A stretch of 64,000 bases of DNA from Patiria pectinifera (Eukaryota > Echinodermata > Asteroidea > Valvatida > Asterinidae). The stretch is taken from positions 7,078,465-7,142,464 of the forward strand of contig CM057149.1 of the NCBI GenBank assembly GCA_029964075.1, in the 5' to 3' direction. Below the pieces are notes generated by a model that saw only the letters and a list, made by a program, of their open reading frames with translations, did not search any database and was not told the DNA's origin. The first letter of the stretch is position 1. Every line of letters begins with the position of its first letter. The position numbers and the translations under genes are program-made. Positions 1 through 30,000 of this stretch are shown one piece after another.

Positions 1-217
1 ACTTTGCACAGTAAATTCCTGATGTGTCAAACTGTTGTTGTTAAAGCTCATAGCATCTGATAAATTATTTCATGAAACTCAAACCCTCGCTAGATTTTTC
101 CACTTTCCCAATCCTATGTTTCCTGTTGTGCTTTCTTTTGTTTTGTATTTCATAACCCCAGTATCAAAACTTTAATCGGTTCTCAAGCGTTTCTTGTTTC
201 CTCTTGCTCCCTTGCAG

Positions 218-19377
<19,160 letters not shown>

Positions 19378-21388
19378 GGGGTCAGTGGGGCGGTCTACAA
19401 GTTGGATTGCATGTTTAAAAGGTGGGTTCATTTTATCATCTTAGCATATTTTTTCTTTTTTCGTTTGAAGCAACAAAATTGTTCAAAAATCTTAAGGGTG
19501 CTAAACAACAGTTTTAGCTCAGTCGTTAAATGCACAATTGTTTGTCTCGTGTGTGGTTTTCGTTGCTTGCACTTCCAATTGAAAGTTGCCACGTCATACT
19601 TTGAATTGCGCCCTCATGTACGACGTTGAGGGCCCAATGGATGGGGAATTCTCGCAGTATTTAAAGGGAATGTACAACATTTGCTTTTGCTGCAATTTTC
19701 AGAAATAAATGGATTCGGAGGATTACGCGATAATGCACCCAGCTGTTGTATTACAAAACATTGCTTTCAAATTGACCAATCAAACCATTTAGTCCTGAAG
19801 ATGGGCATGAAATGACGTCACGATTTAGTGAAGTCGACTCCGATTGGCTGCTGCGCGGCTTGCATATAGCTGCATGTCTAGACAATATCAGACGTTAAAC
19901 TGGAGACCCTTGGCTCCGTGGATAACGGGTGATACTCAGACTATAGCTTTTAGTCTTCCGACTAAAAAATTATGACAAGAGCTATGGCTTTATGTGAGTT
20001 TTGCTGAAAATGTTTGCATCCTTTTGTCTCTCTGTAGGGGGATTTGTGACATCATGGCACACGCTTCACTCAGCATAAATATTAGACTTTCAACACCGGA
20101 TCACATATCAGCTCCGTTTGGATCCATCGGCAATCAACTCTCGTCTCGTCATCTGCAAAGTAATTTCAACTAATCGTCTGTCCACATTGTACATCGCCGG
20201 CATCCCTTATTTCACAAGAAAACCAACTGTTTTTGAAACTTTCCGTCTTGGTGTTGCAAAAAGATGTGTAAAACTATAATTTCGTTGACTCAACTTTCAT
20301 ATTGTTGAGTGGCATTTGCATGGTCAGTTCCTGTACACTGTAATGTTTCATTACTAAAAATTTAAAACAAAATCCTTATTTACAGTGTTTTATCATAGGG
20401 TCCTTGAAGGAATCAAGTTTTACTGTGTACATTTTTTCGTAATATTTAATCGGAATGAAATCGGTATTGTTTCTGTTGACATTCGTCCATTAATAAGTAT
20501 ACGGAGAACCTGCTGGACAGAATCAAAAACATGAACATAAATTGAAGTTTGTAGGATTTGTTGCCAGTTCGTCATTGATTATTTTTTTTAGTTATTTTGG
20601 TGAGCAGGCAAGGGATGTTTACATGTGCGTCTATTACCTGGTCAAAGTTAACTAAATCCGAAGGAAATGACTTGCTGGGTTTATTTTAGTTTGTTTTTCA
20701 GCAGTACAGCTATTTTTAGTTGCATCTTTTAAGGAAGAAATGTAATGTCCTAACTACTTTCCTTCCTATGTGGTCAACACATTTTTTTTTTTACAAAGGA
20801 ACTTCAGGAAACACCAGTTAAGAGCAGTTATTTTTGTTGTTGTTCATTTGTTCATGTTAAAATGAGATCATGCATACAACTGTAATGGAATGAGTGGAGT
20901 TTGAATTGAGTCTGGCGCCATCTATTGTCAGAGCTGGGCCATTGGAGCACATTTCAATAGCTCTGGGATGAAAGGGCCATTTTCCAAACCACGGCTTTGT
21001 TTTCATCTGTGGCTTTAGGCGTGCAGTTTGGCACTGGAGCTGGTGACGGAGCCAAAGCCAGGGTTTGGACAATGGCGACATTGGTGCTTAAACATTGAAC
21101 GGTATAAAAGTCTGACTGCCTGACTACACTAGGGAGAATACTGTTGATGGATAGTAAGGAACCAGGAATTCATTGGCTTGGTTTAGGATGATGAATTAAA
21201 TAAACTGTTTGCTAACCTAAACTGAATTTTTTAATGTTGTATGTTAGTGATGCCATAAAAAGTGCTAATTTTCTTCCCCTTTTCTCAACTTATATATATA
21301 TCTGTAGACTTGTTTTTGTTTTTTTTTAATAGGAGAATCATTGTTATGGTGACAAAATGGGGTGGTGTGCAAAATGTTACGTTATTTT
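19378..21388 (+). other. Probable Rap1 3' UTR and downstream DNA
   Basis: No coding content is visible. An AATAAA lies at 21199-21204 and could end the transcript, giving a UTR of about 1.8 kb; another at 19704 sits inside a transposon fragment. 19441-19625 resembles a decayed TTAA family B piece, and 19661-19727 is the left end of a TTAA family A element without its right end. 19730-20410 has no recognised repeat. The true poly(A) site cannot be fixed from sequence alone. Confidence 0.4.
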
Positions 21389-21897
21389 GGGCTAGACCCA
21401 TAAACATGGCGTCAATAACAATGCCACGTTCCAAAGTTGCGTAGAAACACTCGACGCACGCGATTATACGAGTACCATTTCGCGCGTGCATGACTCAAGA
21501 GTACCAGCGTACCGTGCGTGACCTCAGAAAATCAAAAGTTGTGCTCGTACGTTCATTGTTGTGTTGAGTTCGTTTTTTTCCCCTCAAATTTCTTGGTAAT
21601 GCCTGATCCTACGCTTGCGTAAATTCACAGAAAGCTTCATATGTAAGTACTTATAATATTCAGGCATGCAATTTTTCTTCAGATCTGCTGATTTCTTCGG
21701 TTTTAACTTCTCATGAATGCCATTACAAAAATACTGTAGAAAGTCTTGTGTGGTTTGGAGTTTCCTCGTTTTTCTAAATTTTCAATTGCATGCCTGAATA
21801 TTGGCAAATCGACATGCCGCATAACAATTTCCGAGTGTTTTTACGTGAGGCTGGATCATGGCGTTGTTATTGACGCCACGTTCGGGTCTACTTGGGC
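21389..21897. mobile_element. Inverted-repeat element with TGGCGTCAATAACAA ends, nested
   Basis: GACCCATAAACATGGCGTCA at the left pairs with TTGTTATTGACGCCACG near the right end. A second small element (21661-21796) lies inside. Confidence 0.6.
21661..21796. mobile_element. 136-bp MITE with CAGGCATGCAA ends
   Basis: CAGGCATGCAA at the left, TTGCATGCCTG at the right, flanked by AATATT on both sides. It is about 80% alike to 22026-22171. Confidence 0.7.
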
Positions 21898-22025
21898 TGA
21901 TGGCATGGAGTAATTTCACAAGCAAGTTTACTGTTTCGCTGAATTTCGTGCAAAGCCAAGTTCAGCTAATAAGCAAGTTTTAGTGTTGTACATGCAAGAT
22001 GCTCAGCGAAATCATACTGTACTGA

Positions 22026-22171
22026 CAGGCATGCAACTTTTCCTCAGATCCGCTTATTTCCTCGTTTTTGACTCCTCATGAATGCCGATACAAATTGAAA
22101 AACACTGTACAAAGTCTTGTGTGGTTTGGAGTTTCCTCGTTTTTTTCCCTAAATTCCCAGTTGCATGCCTG
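22026..22171. mobile_element. 146-bp MITE with CAGGCATGCAA ends
   Basis: Second copy of the 21661 element, with the shared AGTCTTGTGTGGTTTGGAG core. It lies just outside the 21389-21897 element, so two copies inserted within 400 bp. Confidence 0.7.
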
Positions 22172-23742
22172 TGTACATGTGGCATCCATTTGTGTGTGGC
22201 CTATGTGCACAAAATGATTAAATAATGATGAAAATCGAGTTTCGTTTTCAAGTTTAAAACGTGCAGTTGCAAATTATTATTTTATGCAATATACAATACA
22301 TACCTCTCTACAGCGGACCAATGCAGGTTGATGTGTGGTAGAAATCCTTGTTTCCCCGCCCCGCCCCGCCTATTTGTGAAAAAGTGATTTGAAAACTGAA
22401 TGGCACTTTTGGAAAAGTTGACAGCATGAAAGTAATGCAGAAAAGTGAATGGACTTCCGAGATTCGTATGCTGTGATCTAGTCAGTCAAACACAACTGTT
22501 GATTGTAGTTTCTACTTGTTTTCCCAGTTATCTTTTAAAAATTATTTGAGTTGTTCCGGGTCCGAAAAACGCTATTTAATATCCAATAAATATACTGTGC
22601 TTTTGGATATGTTTATTATTATTTTTCTGGTAAGTGCAACTGTGTCAAAGGCCATGATGTCAAGTGGCAGATCGTTTAGTTAAGAAACATTAACGGAATC
22701 TAGGAATTGGTCAAATTTGTGTACTCTTTCCCCTGACTAGTTCAAACAAGTTGAGTGCCTACCCCTTGCAAATGCAGATTACGTGATACTGAAAAGGCTT
22801 TTTGAAAAGCGAGTACACTCTTTCTTGCAGAAGAACAATTTTTTTTGGTCAAATTTGTTTCGCTTTTGCATCGGGTACGAACCAGTCTTTAAAAAATTGT
22901 GTGTTTCTAGTACACATTGTAAATAAGTCTTAAAGTCATCTTCTGTACAAATATTTTTCTTTTCCTTGATTACTCATATCTCATTTGATTGTATTGTAAT
23001 TTTTGTCGCGTAGTTGATGCGCCACTTCTCCAGTTTGTGTTGTGGGCGGGCAGAATAACACAAGGCAATGCAATGTTGTGTTTATGTACGCTTGAGAACT
23101 TAACAAATTGACATAATCTAAACCATCCTTTAATTTGCTCGAAATGTAAGAAGGGACAGAGATTCCTCATTCACTTCATCTATATGTATTTAATGTAAAA
23201 TATAAAGTCTTCGGTCACAACTATTCAGTAGCCTTTTAATACGCAAAACAAAAATAGCATGAAAAAAATTACTAATAGTAGAGTTTTGTAAGTACATATT
23301 TAAATTAGAATTGAGTAAGTAAAATGTGTCGATTGAAGGGTTTGAGTGTTCTCACAGAGTGGTGTCTTTGACCAATTGAAGTGAGCTTCGTTTCCCAGAT
23401 GTTGGCAAAGTGAGCGTGCATGGGTTGTTGTTTTTTAAAGAAGGAGGGCGTGGTCCAATTTGGTACAGCTGCTGAGATGGTTTCACGTCAACATTAGCTC
23501 AAAAGCCAGTGTCGTCACATCAAAACGATAACCCTGTTGCGTCCCAACTTGACCATTGTCCCAACTTAAGCTGGCACTGTCAATGTATGTATTCCACTTT
23601 ACATGTAGTTGGTGCTGTCCCAGCTGCAGTTGGGACTGATAATCTATTTGGGGCATAACAACCCTTTTTTTAAAGACGAGTTTGGGGTTTTTTTTTGGCA
23701 AAGCTAGAGCTCTGTGAAATTTGGCCATGTTCACGATATTTG
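22172..23742. other. Intergenic, nothing recognised
   Basis: Lies between the two convergent genes. An AATAAA near 22584 could serve a long Rap1 3' UTR. No gene, repeat array or clear mobile element was seen. Confidence 0.3.
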
Positions 23743-24025
23743 TGATGCGATCAAGCTAAATGAGTCGTTCGTCGACCCTGGTCAATTTTTTTTTTTTAAA
23801 CCTCCAATTTCAATATAATTTTGCACACCCCCTAGGAGTTAGGGTTAAGTTTTGAAAAGAGCACAATCTGAGCATTACTGCTGTGAAAACTGCATGCTGG
23901 TACCATCTTTAGTTCAAGAATTATGGAAGTCGGACCACCAAGAGATGTGATGAAAGGGCCCTATTTTGGCCGAATCTCCAAATGAAAGTTCCCGACAAAC
24001 GACTCGTTTAGCTTGATCGCATCGC
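23743..24025. mobile_element. MITE with GATGCGATCAAGCTAAA ends
   Basis: GATGCGATCAAGCTAAATGA at the left and TCGTTTAGCTTGATCGCATC at the right form 28-bp inverted ends. The interior includes CCCCCTAGGAGTTAGGGTTA, the mark of the AACCCTAAC group. Confidence 0.65.
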
Positions 24026-25015
24026 ATTTGTAATGTAACCGATAGGATAATGGATTGGTTATACAATGATGTCTAGTACACTTCGCTTACTTTACATGTA
24101 CGTGCATCTAGACTCCAACTTTCTGATTTCAAAACATTGGTGCATCGTCGGTAAACTGGCCGAAGGGCATTGCCGGGTCATGTACCAATTTCTCCCAATG
24201 CCTCATTGGAAAATCTCTTTAATACAGATAACCTTTAACCTATGACCCAGCAATGCCCCGCGGGTCAACAGTTGTCCGACTTCAGCCTTTGACTCTTTTT
24301 TAATATGTGATTACGGTTTATTGCTAAGATTTTTACAAAACTGTACACATTTCAATGAATACCGACAACAGCTTAACAATAAATGAAGTAGCCAATTCTA
24401 CACTGAAAGTTCCGTGCTTTGGTTTTTATTTTGTACATGAATACAGAAAAACAAGGTGTTCGTTTGTTCCTCCAAGAAAGGTCAGCTGACATACATGTAC
24501 AATTTATTTTAAGATAGCTGTGTATTTACAAAATTAAGTCTTTTGTACCACTGCAGTATTTACACACACATTTGCACTCTTCATTAATACAAAAAAATAA
24601 ATAAATACAGTCGTTTCCAAGTTCCAGATCGCTTCAAATGAAAACCTACCTCTTTTGGATTGGTTTCCAATACTATTTTTTCTGACGAAAAGTGTTTTGA
24701 AAAGTAAAATGTACTAGCTTTTTGATGCACAAATATCTGTTCCAATATAATCTCTAGAAACAGGAATTTAGCCAGAATTTTTCCCTTTTGCACTTGACAT
24801 GTTTGGACAGTTTGTAGAAAATCACGGGAGCCGCGAATCAACAATCAATTTTCTCCTCGGTACATCACTCGGACGGTGTGATTTCAAGTATTGCGACAGA
24901 CATATTAACTCTTGCATCAAATGTTAGTTGAATCAAAATAAGTTGAAGAGTGTCCAGTATTTGAAAATTTGCCAAAGACTGAATGTATGTTTTTGCCTAG
25001 TTCTAGATCGCGTGT
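24026..25015. other. Intergenic, nothing recognised
   Basis: AT-rich. 24163-24260 contains an inverted pair around GCATTGCCGGGTCAT and AGCAATGCCCCGCG. No gene. Confidence 0.3.
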
Positions 25016-25540
25016 TTAAGGGAAAATACAACATTTGCAAACATAAAAAAATAAGACTACCAAATCATTTTGAAATACCTTGCTGGACTGTTAGTGAATG
25101 ACAGTGTAAAGCATCCTGTAAAATCGTGGCACCTGGTATACTGTCATTTTCAAGAAAAGTGGTATTTTTGTATCAATTTCCAACGCTGGTCGGCCGACCA
25201 GCGTCGGAAAAAAACTGGCTTTTTTTCAAATACTGGCCCCAATTGGCCATCGCACTTGTTTGCAATCGATTACACACCTATGAACGGGTACAAGCCAGCT
25301 AGACTGGTTCCCTGACCTTACAATTCCCCAATGTATGTAAACTGCTGATCTGTTTTTTCTTATATGGAGTCAGGGAACCAGACTACAGGAAAATGATTGT
25401 TTCTCTTGGTTTTTATGGCATTTTCGAACCCAAAACCTCAAAAAAGTCAGTGTAACTATATTTGCAATATATTTCCAACCCCCCAATTCCATCCATTTCT
25501 GAAAATTACAGCAAAAGCAAATGGTGTATATTCCCTTTAA
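25016..25540 (-). mobile_element. TTAA family A MITE, reversed
   Basis: TTAA at both ends (25016-25019, 25537-25540). The central dyad CAACGCTGGTCGGCCGACCA lies at 25182-25201. It is a nearly complete copy and possibly the youngest in the window, since both tips and the dyad are intact. Confidence 0.85.
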
Positions 25541-26394
25541 GTTGGACCTAACAACATGGGCGTAATCAATTTTATGTGACGCGTTCTGATGTGAGAGGTC
25601 ACAGGTTGTTTCACCCTCCAGCTGAAAGTTTCAAAAACATTTACGCAAGTTCTCTTTTTAAAAATTTACTGGAATTCTCTTAAATGAACAGTATTTCTAA
25701 AAAATAAATTAATACTTTATCATCTGCTTGATTCGAGGTGGTTCTGGCTGCTAAATTGAATTTCTTGCGCAAACATTTTTATGCATGAAGCAGTTTTCGA
25801 CCCGATCCAGAACTGTTTGAACCTACTCAGAACTAGGATGAGTCGCGTCGACACTTTTGACATCGCATATCCAAAAGAAAAAGAGCTTAAATTTGGAAAA
25901 CAATTTTGTTATTCCTTTTATTTCCTTCATTTTCCAGAGGTCCATTGTTGCCAATGAGTTTATATAGCAAAAGGTCTCCATCACTCAAGGTAAACTATTA
26001 ATCCCATTTCACTTGAATTCATGGATTAGTTGAGCCGAAAGCAGACTGAATAATGTTCGCGATTCGGAAGTAGGAAAAAAACTGTAGCCCATTCCACAGT
26101 ATTTTTCAAATGATATTTTTGGACAATCTGTACACCATATTAAAGACTCTGGTCAGATCTGGTCCTTAATGACAGATCCTCTACAAAACAATGTGGAATG
26201 GCAGTTTAAAGAATACAAACTATGAATATCATCTATATTCAAAACTGAAGTCGAACAATGAAGTTGACTGGAGCGCGATTTGAAACTGCAGCCCTTTGGA
26301 ACACCGTACTGGCCGTGGAGCTTGGTAAGGACAGCACAAGTGAGATGTTCGAGAGGCCACCGGTTCAATTGCCAATCCAGCCAATATCTTTGTC
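25541..26394. other. Probable distal IFT122 3' UTR or intergenic DNA
   Basis: No coding content. TTTATT on the plus strand (minus-strand AATAAA) occurs near 25917 and 26406, and either could end the IFT122 transcript. No repeat was recognised. Confidence 0.3.
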
Positions 26395-26932
26395 TGACCC
26401 AATATTTATTATTATATAACCGACATACAGATCCTTGTCATTTGATTGGTGGAACTCACATCACATGGCACTCGTTATTACTCCCTTTACGACGGGCTCA
26501 AAAAGTCCCATTCGCCCTTGGGGAATGGGAAATACTATTGAGCAGTTAGGATCAATGCTTGTTCCAAGACGCAGTATTTGTGTGCAAATGCATGCTGGTG
26601 TGCGCGTTCAGCGTTGCGCAAAGTGAGTATTGTTCCAAAGAGCCAGCGCTACAGCGTTGGGTTCAAACATTTTCATGAAGGGGTGGTTTGGAAGAGAGAA
26701 ACACATTTTCCACCAATTTTGTATTGAAATAAAAGATCAAGTATATCAAATGACAAGGATCTATATGTCAGTTATATAAAACAAATATTGAGTGGCTTTA
26801 AATTGTGAAATGGGAGGAATATTATCGCTCGGTAAAACCTGGACTTTTCCAGTTCACTCGGCGAAAAGTCCAAATTTTACCTTGCGATAATATTCCTCCC
26901 ATTTCACTCTGAGCCACTCAATATTTGTATAA
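26395..26932. repeat. Compound inverted repeat beside the IFT122 stop codon
   Basis: 26782-26932 is a hairpin: TGGGAGGAATATTATCGCTC pairs with GCGATAATATTCCTCCCA, and GGACTTTT with AAAAGTCC. Outside it, 26400-26455 (AGATCCTTGTCATTTGA) pairs with 26738-26790. The stop codon is 62 bases away, so the hairpin would sit at the start of the IFT122 3' UTR. Confidence 0.7.
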
Positions 26933-26993
26933 CATCAATCCCAGTCAGCTGTTCCTGCTGATCCACACAAGTTCCCTCAAAGGTGTAGGAATC

Positions 26994-27077
26994 TCACTGT
27001 TCCTTGGCCGACTTGCGGCAGAACGGGCAGTGGTTCTTCTGCAGCACCAGCAACTCAAACTCGTCCGTGTGAAAGAA
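26994..27077 (-). CDS. IFT122: IFT122 last coding exon
   Basis: Encodes [20 protein letters not shown] then RKSAKEQ and TGA. CPFC matches the fourth human Cys pair (CPYC). The acceptor is CATCTCCAG. The final residues differ from human but the length is alike. Confidence 0.94.
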   Translation of the reverse strand, partial: FFHTDEFELLVLQKNHCPFCRKSAKEQ

Positions 27078-30000
27078 CTGGAGATGACAACAAAATGATG
27101 GTTAAGTTTTTGTATGTTCAGATACGAATTGATCACAAAGGCCAAAAAAAAAGTCTTTGGTTTCTGGTATGGAGCTTGCCCCAAAAGTGGTGCGGCGACG
27201 CGTGTTTTTTTTTTTTTTTTACTTTTTTCTTATGACTGCAAATGGTGCCCGACTAAACTTAGTGCAAATATATGGGAGTCCAGAGAGGCCACATAAATCT
27301 TATTCTCGATAATAACCCCATCTAAAAACACGCAGCAGCAGAATTCCAGTCAAACCAGTGAGTTTGGCGGTTTTGAAACATCATCTTGTATTGAAAACTT
27401 TTCATTTTGCAGAAACCGGAGACTTTTTTTTTTTGGCCAAATACAGCACTGTCTGGTCATAAGTAAATCAAAAGTCAATGCTTCTGTGTGCAAGCATTAC
27501 ATTCACTGTGTGGACCTCTGAACAAAAGAGGTCCACATAAACCAGGTAGCAGCGACGTTGTGTGGACTACCCACGTCCACACAATGTTTCCCCCTCTGGA
27601 AAACAGGTTTAGAGGCATTTTGGGGTTATGTTTATCCGTCACAAAATGAAGAGAAACACTCAAGGAAATCACGACATAAAAATTGGGTTGAAAGAGTGTT
27701 CACAGTGCGAGTAAACTGAGTTTTTTTTACCGGTTTTTCTTAACTACATGAAAACAAAGGAATGTCCACAGTAGGTATGTAAGGCCAAAAAAAAAAGTCT
27801 CTGGTTTCTGGTATGGAGCTTGCCCAAAAAGTGGTGCGGCGACGCGGCCTTTTTTTTGCTTCAAATGTCGGCTGATGACTGCAAATGGTGCCCGACTAAA
27901 CTTAGTGCAAATATTATGGGAGTCCAGAGAGGCCACATAACCCCATCTAAAAACACGTTAAAATTGTGCAGCAGCAGGATTCCAGTCAAACCAGTGAGTT
28001 TGGCGGTTTTGAGACATCATCTTTCATTGAAAAAAAAAACTTTTTCATTTTGCCGACGCGCATGGCTACGGCGATGCGCGCGCATACCATAAACCGGAGA
28101 CTTTTGGGGGGGGGGGGGCCTAAGGTAAACATGTGGGCATCCATGAGCAATTAGAGTTGATATTCAGATTTGTGATATTGGTTTTCCACAGTCCTACCTG
28201 GTTGCACGATGGGCATATAGTGACAGCCACATCAGGCATGATGGTCTTGAAGTACTTGTAGCGTAACGGCGCTGGCCACTTCCTGATAATGACATGATGA
28301 CGCTCCATGGACTGTAAGACTGATCGACCGACCACCACAGGGACAAACTCGCTTCCACCTTGCTGTTAACAAAAACACAAAATTTCAAAAAATTCAGAAA
28401 ATTGTCCAGGATATATGTGACCTGTTCTGTCAAAAGCAGACGCTTAAAATTGAGATGGGGCAAAAAAAAAACGATGTGGGGACGATTTTTTTCAATTTTC
28501 TAATTTTTGCATATTTGTAATCCTGAACATGTCTAAAATATAATATAAAAGTTTGAAACCCTAATTTGAACTCTAAAATATAGTATTTTTGATGATTTGT
28601 TGAGGTATATCAGTTAAAGAAATGTCTGTTTTGTGACGTTCGTGGCCATTTTCTCCGTTTTCTGCTTTTCAACACAATGAACTTCAAAATAGCATAACTC
28701 TGCCCAGGAATTACAAGTTTCCAAAATTAAACCACCTATTAAAAGGAAAATGTACATATTTTAACAATATGCAAAAATCTCATTTTCGACCTTATGCCCA
28801 GAAAAGTATGATTTTGACAGAACAGGTCACATATGCTGTGTGGCTCACTTTATATCCAGGAAGAGTTAAGGCCAAATTGCGGACATTGTATCGGACATAT
28901 TAAAAGTTGCAGGATTCTGAACAACTTCCCCGCAATCTCCCCGCATGAAGTTATCAGTAATGGTGAGTCAAGCAGTTGAAAATCTGATGGGCGCATGTTC
29001 CAAATCTTAGGAGCGTGTATAACTAAGCTGTTGAGGGTTTAGCTCAGTGGCTACAGATTAAACACAGAAAACATAGGCACAATTTTTTTTGGTCTTGTAA
29101 CTGGGTTCCAAATTAAAAACCACCTTCAATGATTGTTTTCTTTGGAACAATACCATTTCAGGTGGAATAATTGCCCAGGATTTTGGGTATCATCCCTATC
29201 TTCACTTTGAGTTAGGTTTTTCTTTTCAAATTGTCATGGGCAATTCCACGGTTACTCATGTTACATTTTTGATGTACTTTTGAGTTTCCTTAGGCTGTAA
29301 TTACCTTACTGAAAAGGTTCAATAACTGTTATCCCCATGGTAGATAGAGTAGACCTAGACCTACCTAAGCACCAAAGATGACATCCAGAAAACTGTACAT
29401 GTATGATAAACAAGACGCACAACATCGGTTACTCACGTTACGAAAATGTAACGCGAGTAACTGATTTTGTGCATTTTTGTTTATCATTCATAACACATTT
29501 TTCTGGATGTCATCTTTGGTGCTTAGGTAGGTCTAGGTCTACTCTATCTACCATGGGGATAACAGTTATTAAACCTTTTCAGTAAGGTAATTACAGCCCA
29601 AGGAAACTCAAAAGTACATCCAAAATGTAACGTGAGTAACCGTGGAATTGACCTTATTTCTTTTCTGGATAATTACAAATGTTCCTTTGTGCTTTAACCA
29701 TAGTTCAACTATCTTTGCCAGAATGCGGAGTAATGGACTGTAGGTTGACTAAGCCTGGTCCACGATTCTTGCACGTCACTTTTAGAGTGCGGATGTAAGT
29801 TCTATCACAAACCAACCACTAGATTACCAATGGCCCTCAATCCAAACTTTCTGCACTGACTGACCTCAAAGCTGAGCAGCCTAGCGGTGAACGGATCCTC
29901 CTCAGTCCCCTCATTGCCGTACTCATCAAGCCTCATGGACTGAGCTGCCCCCTCGGCAGACTCCTGCCAACCGTCGCCTCGCTGGGAGGTCTTCCGGACC

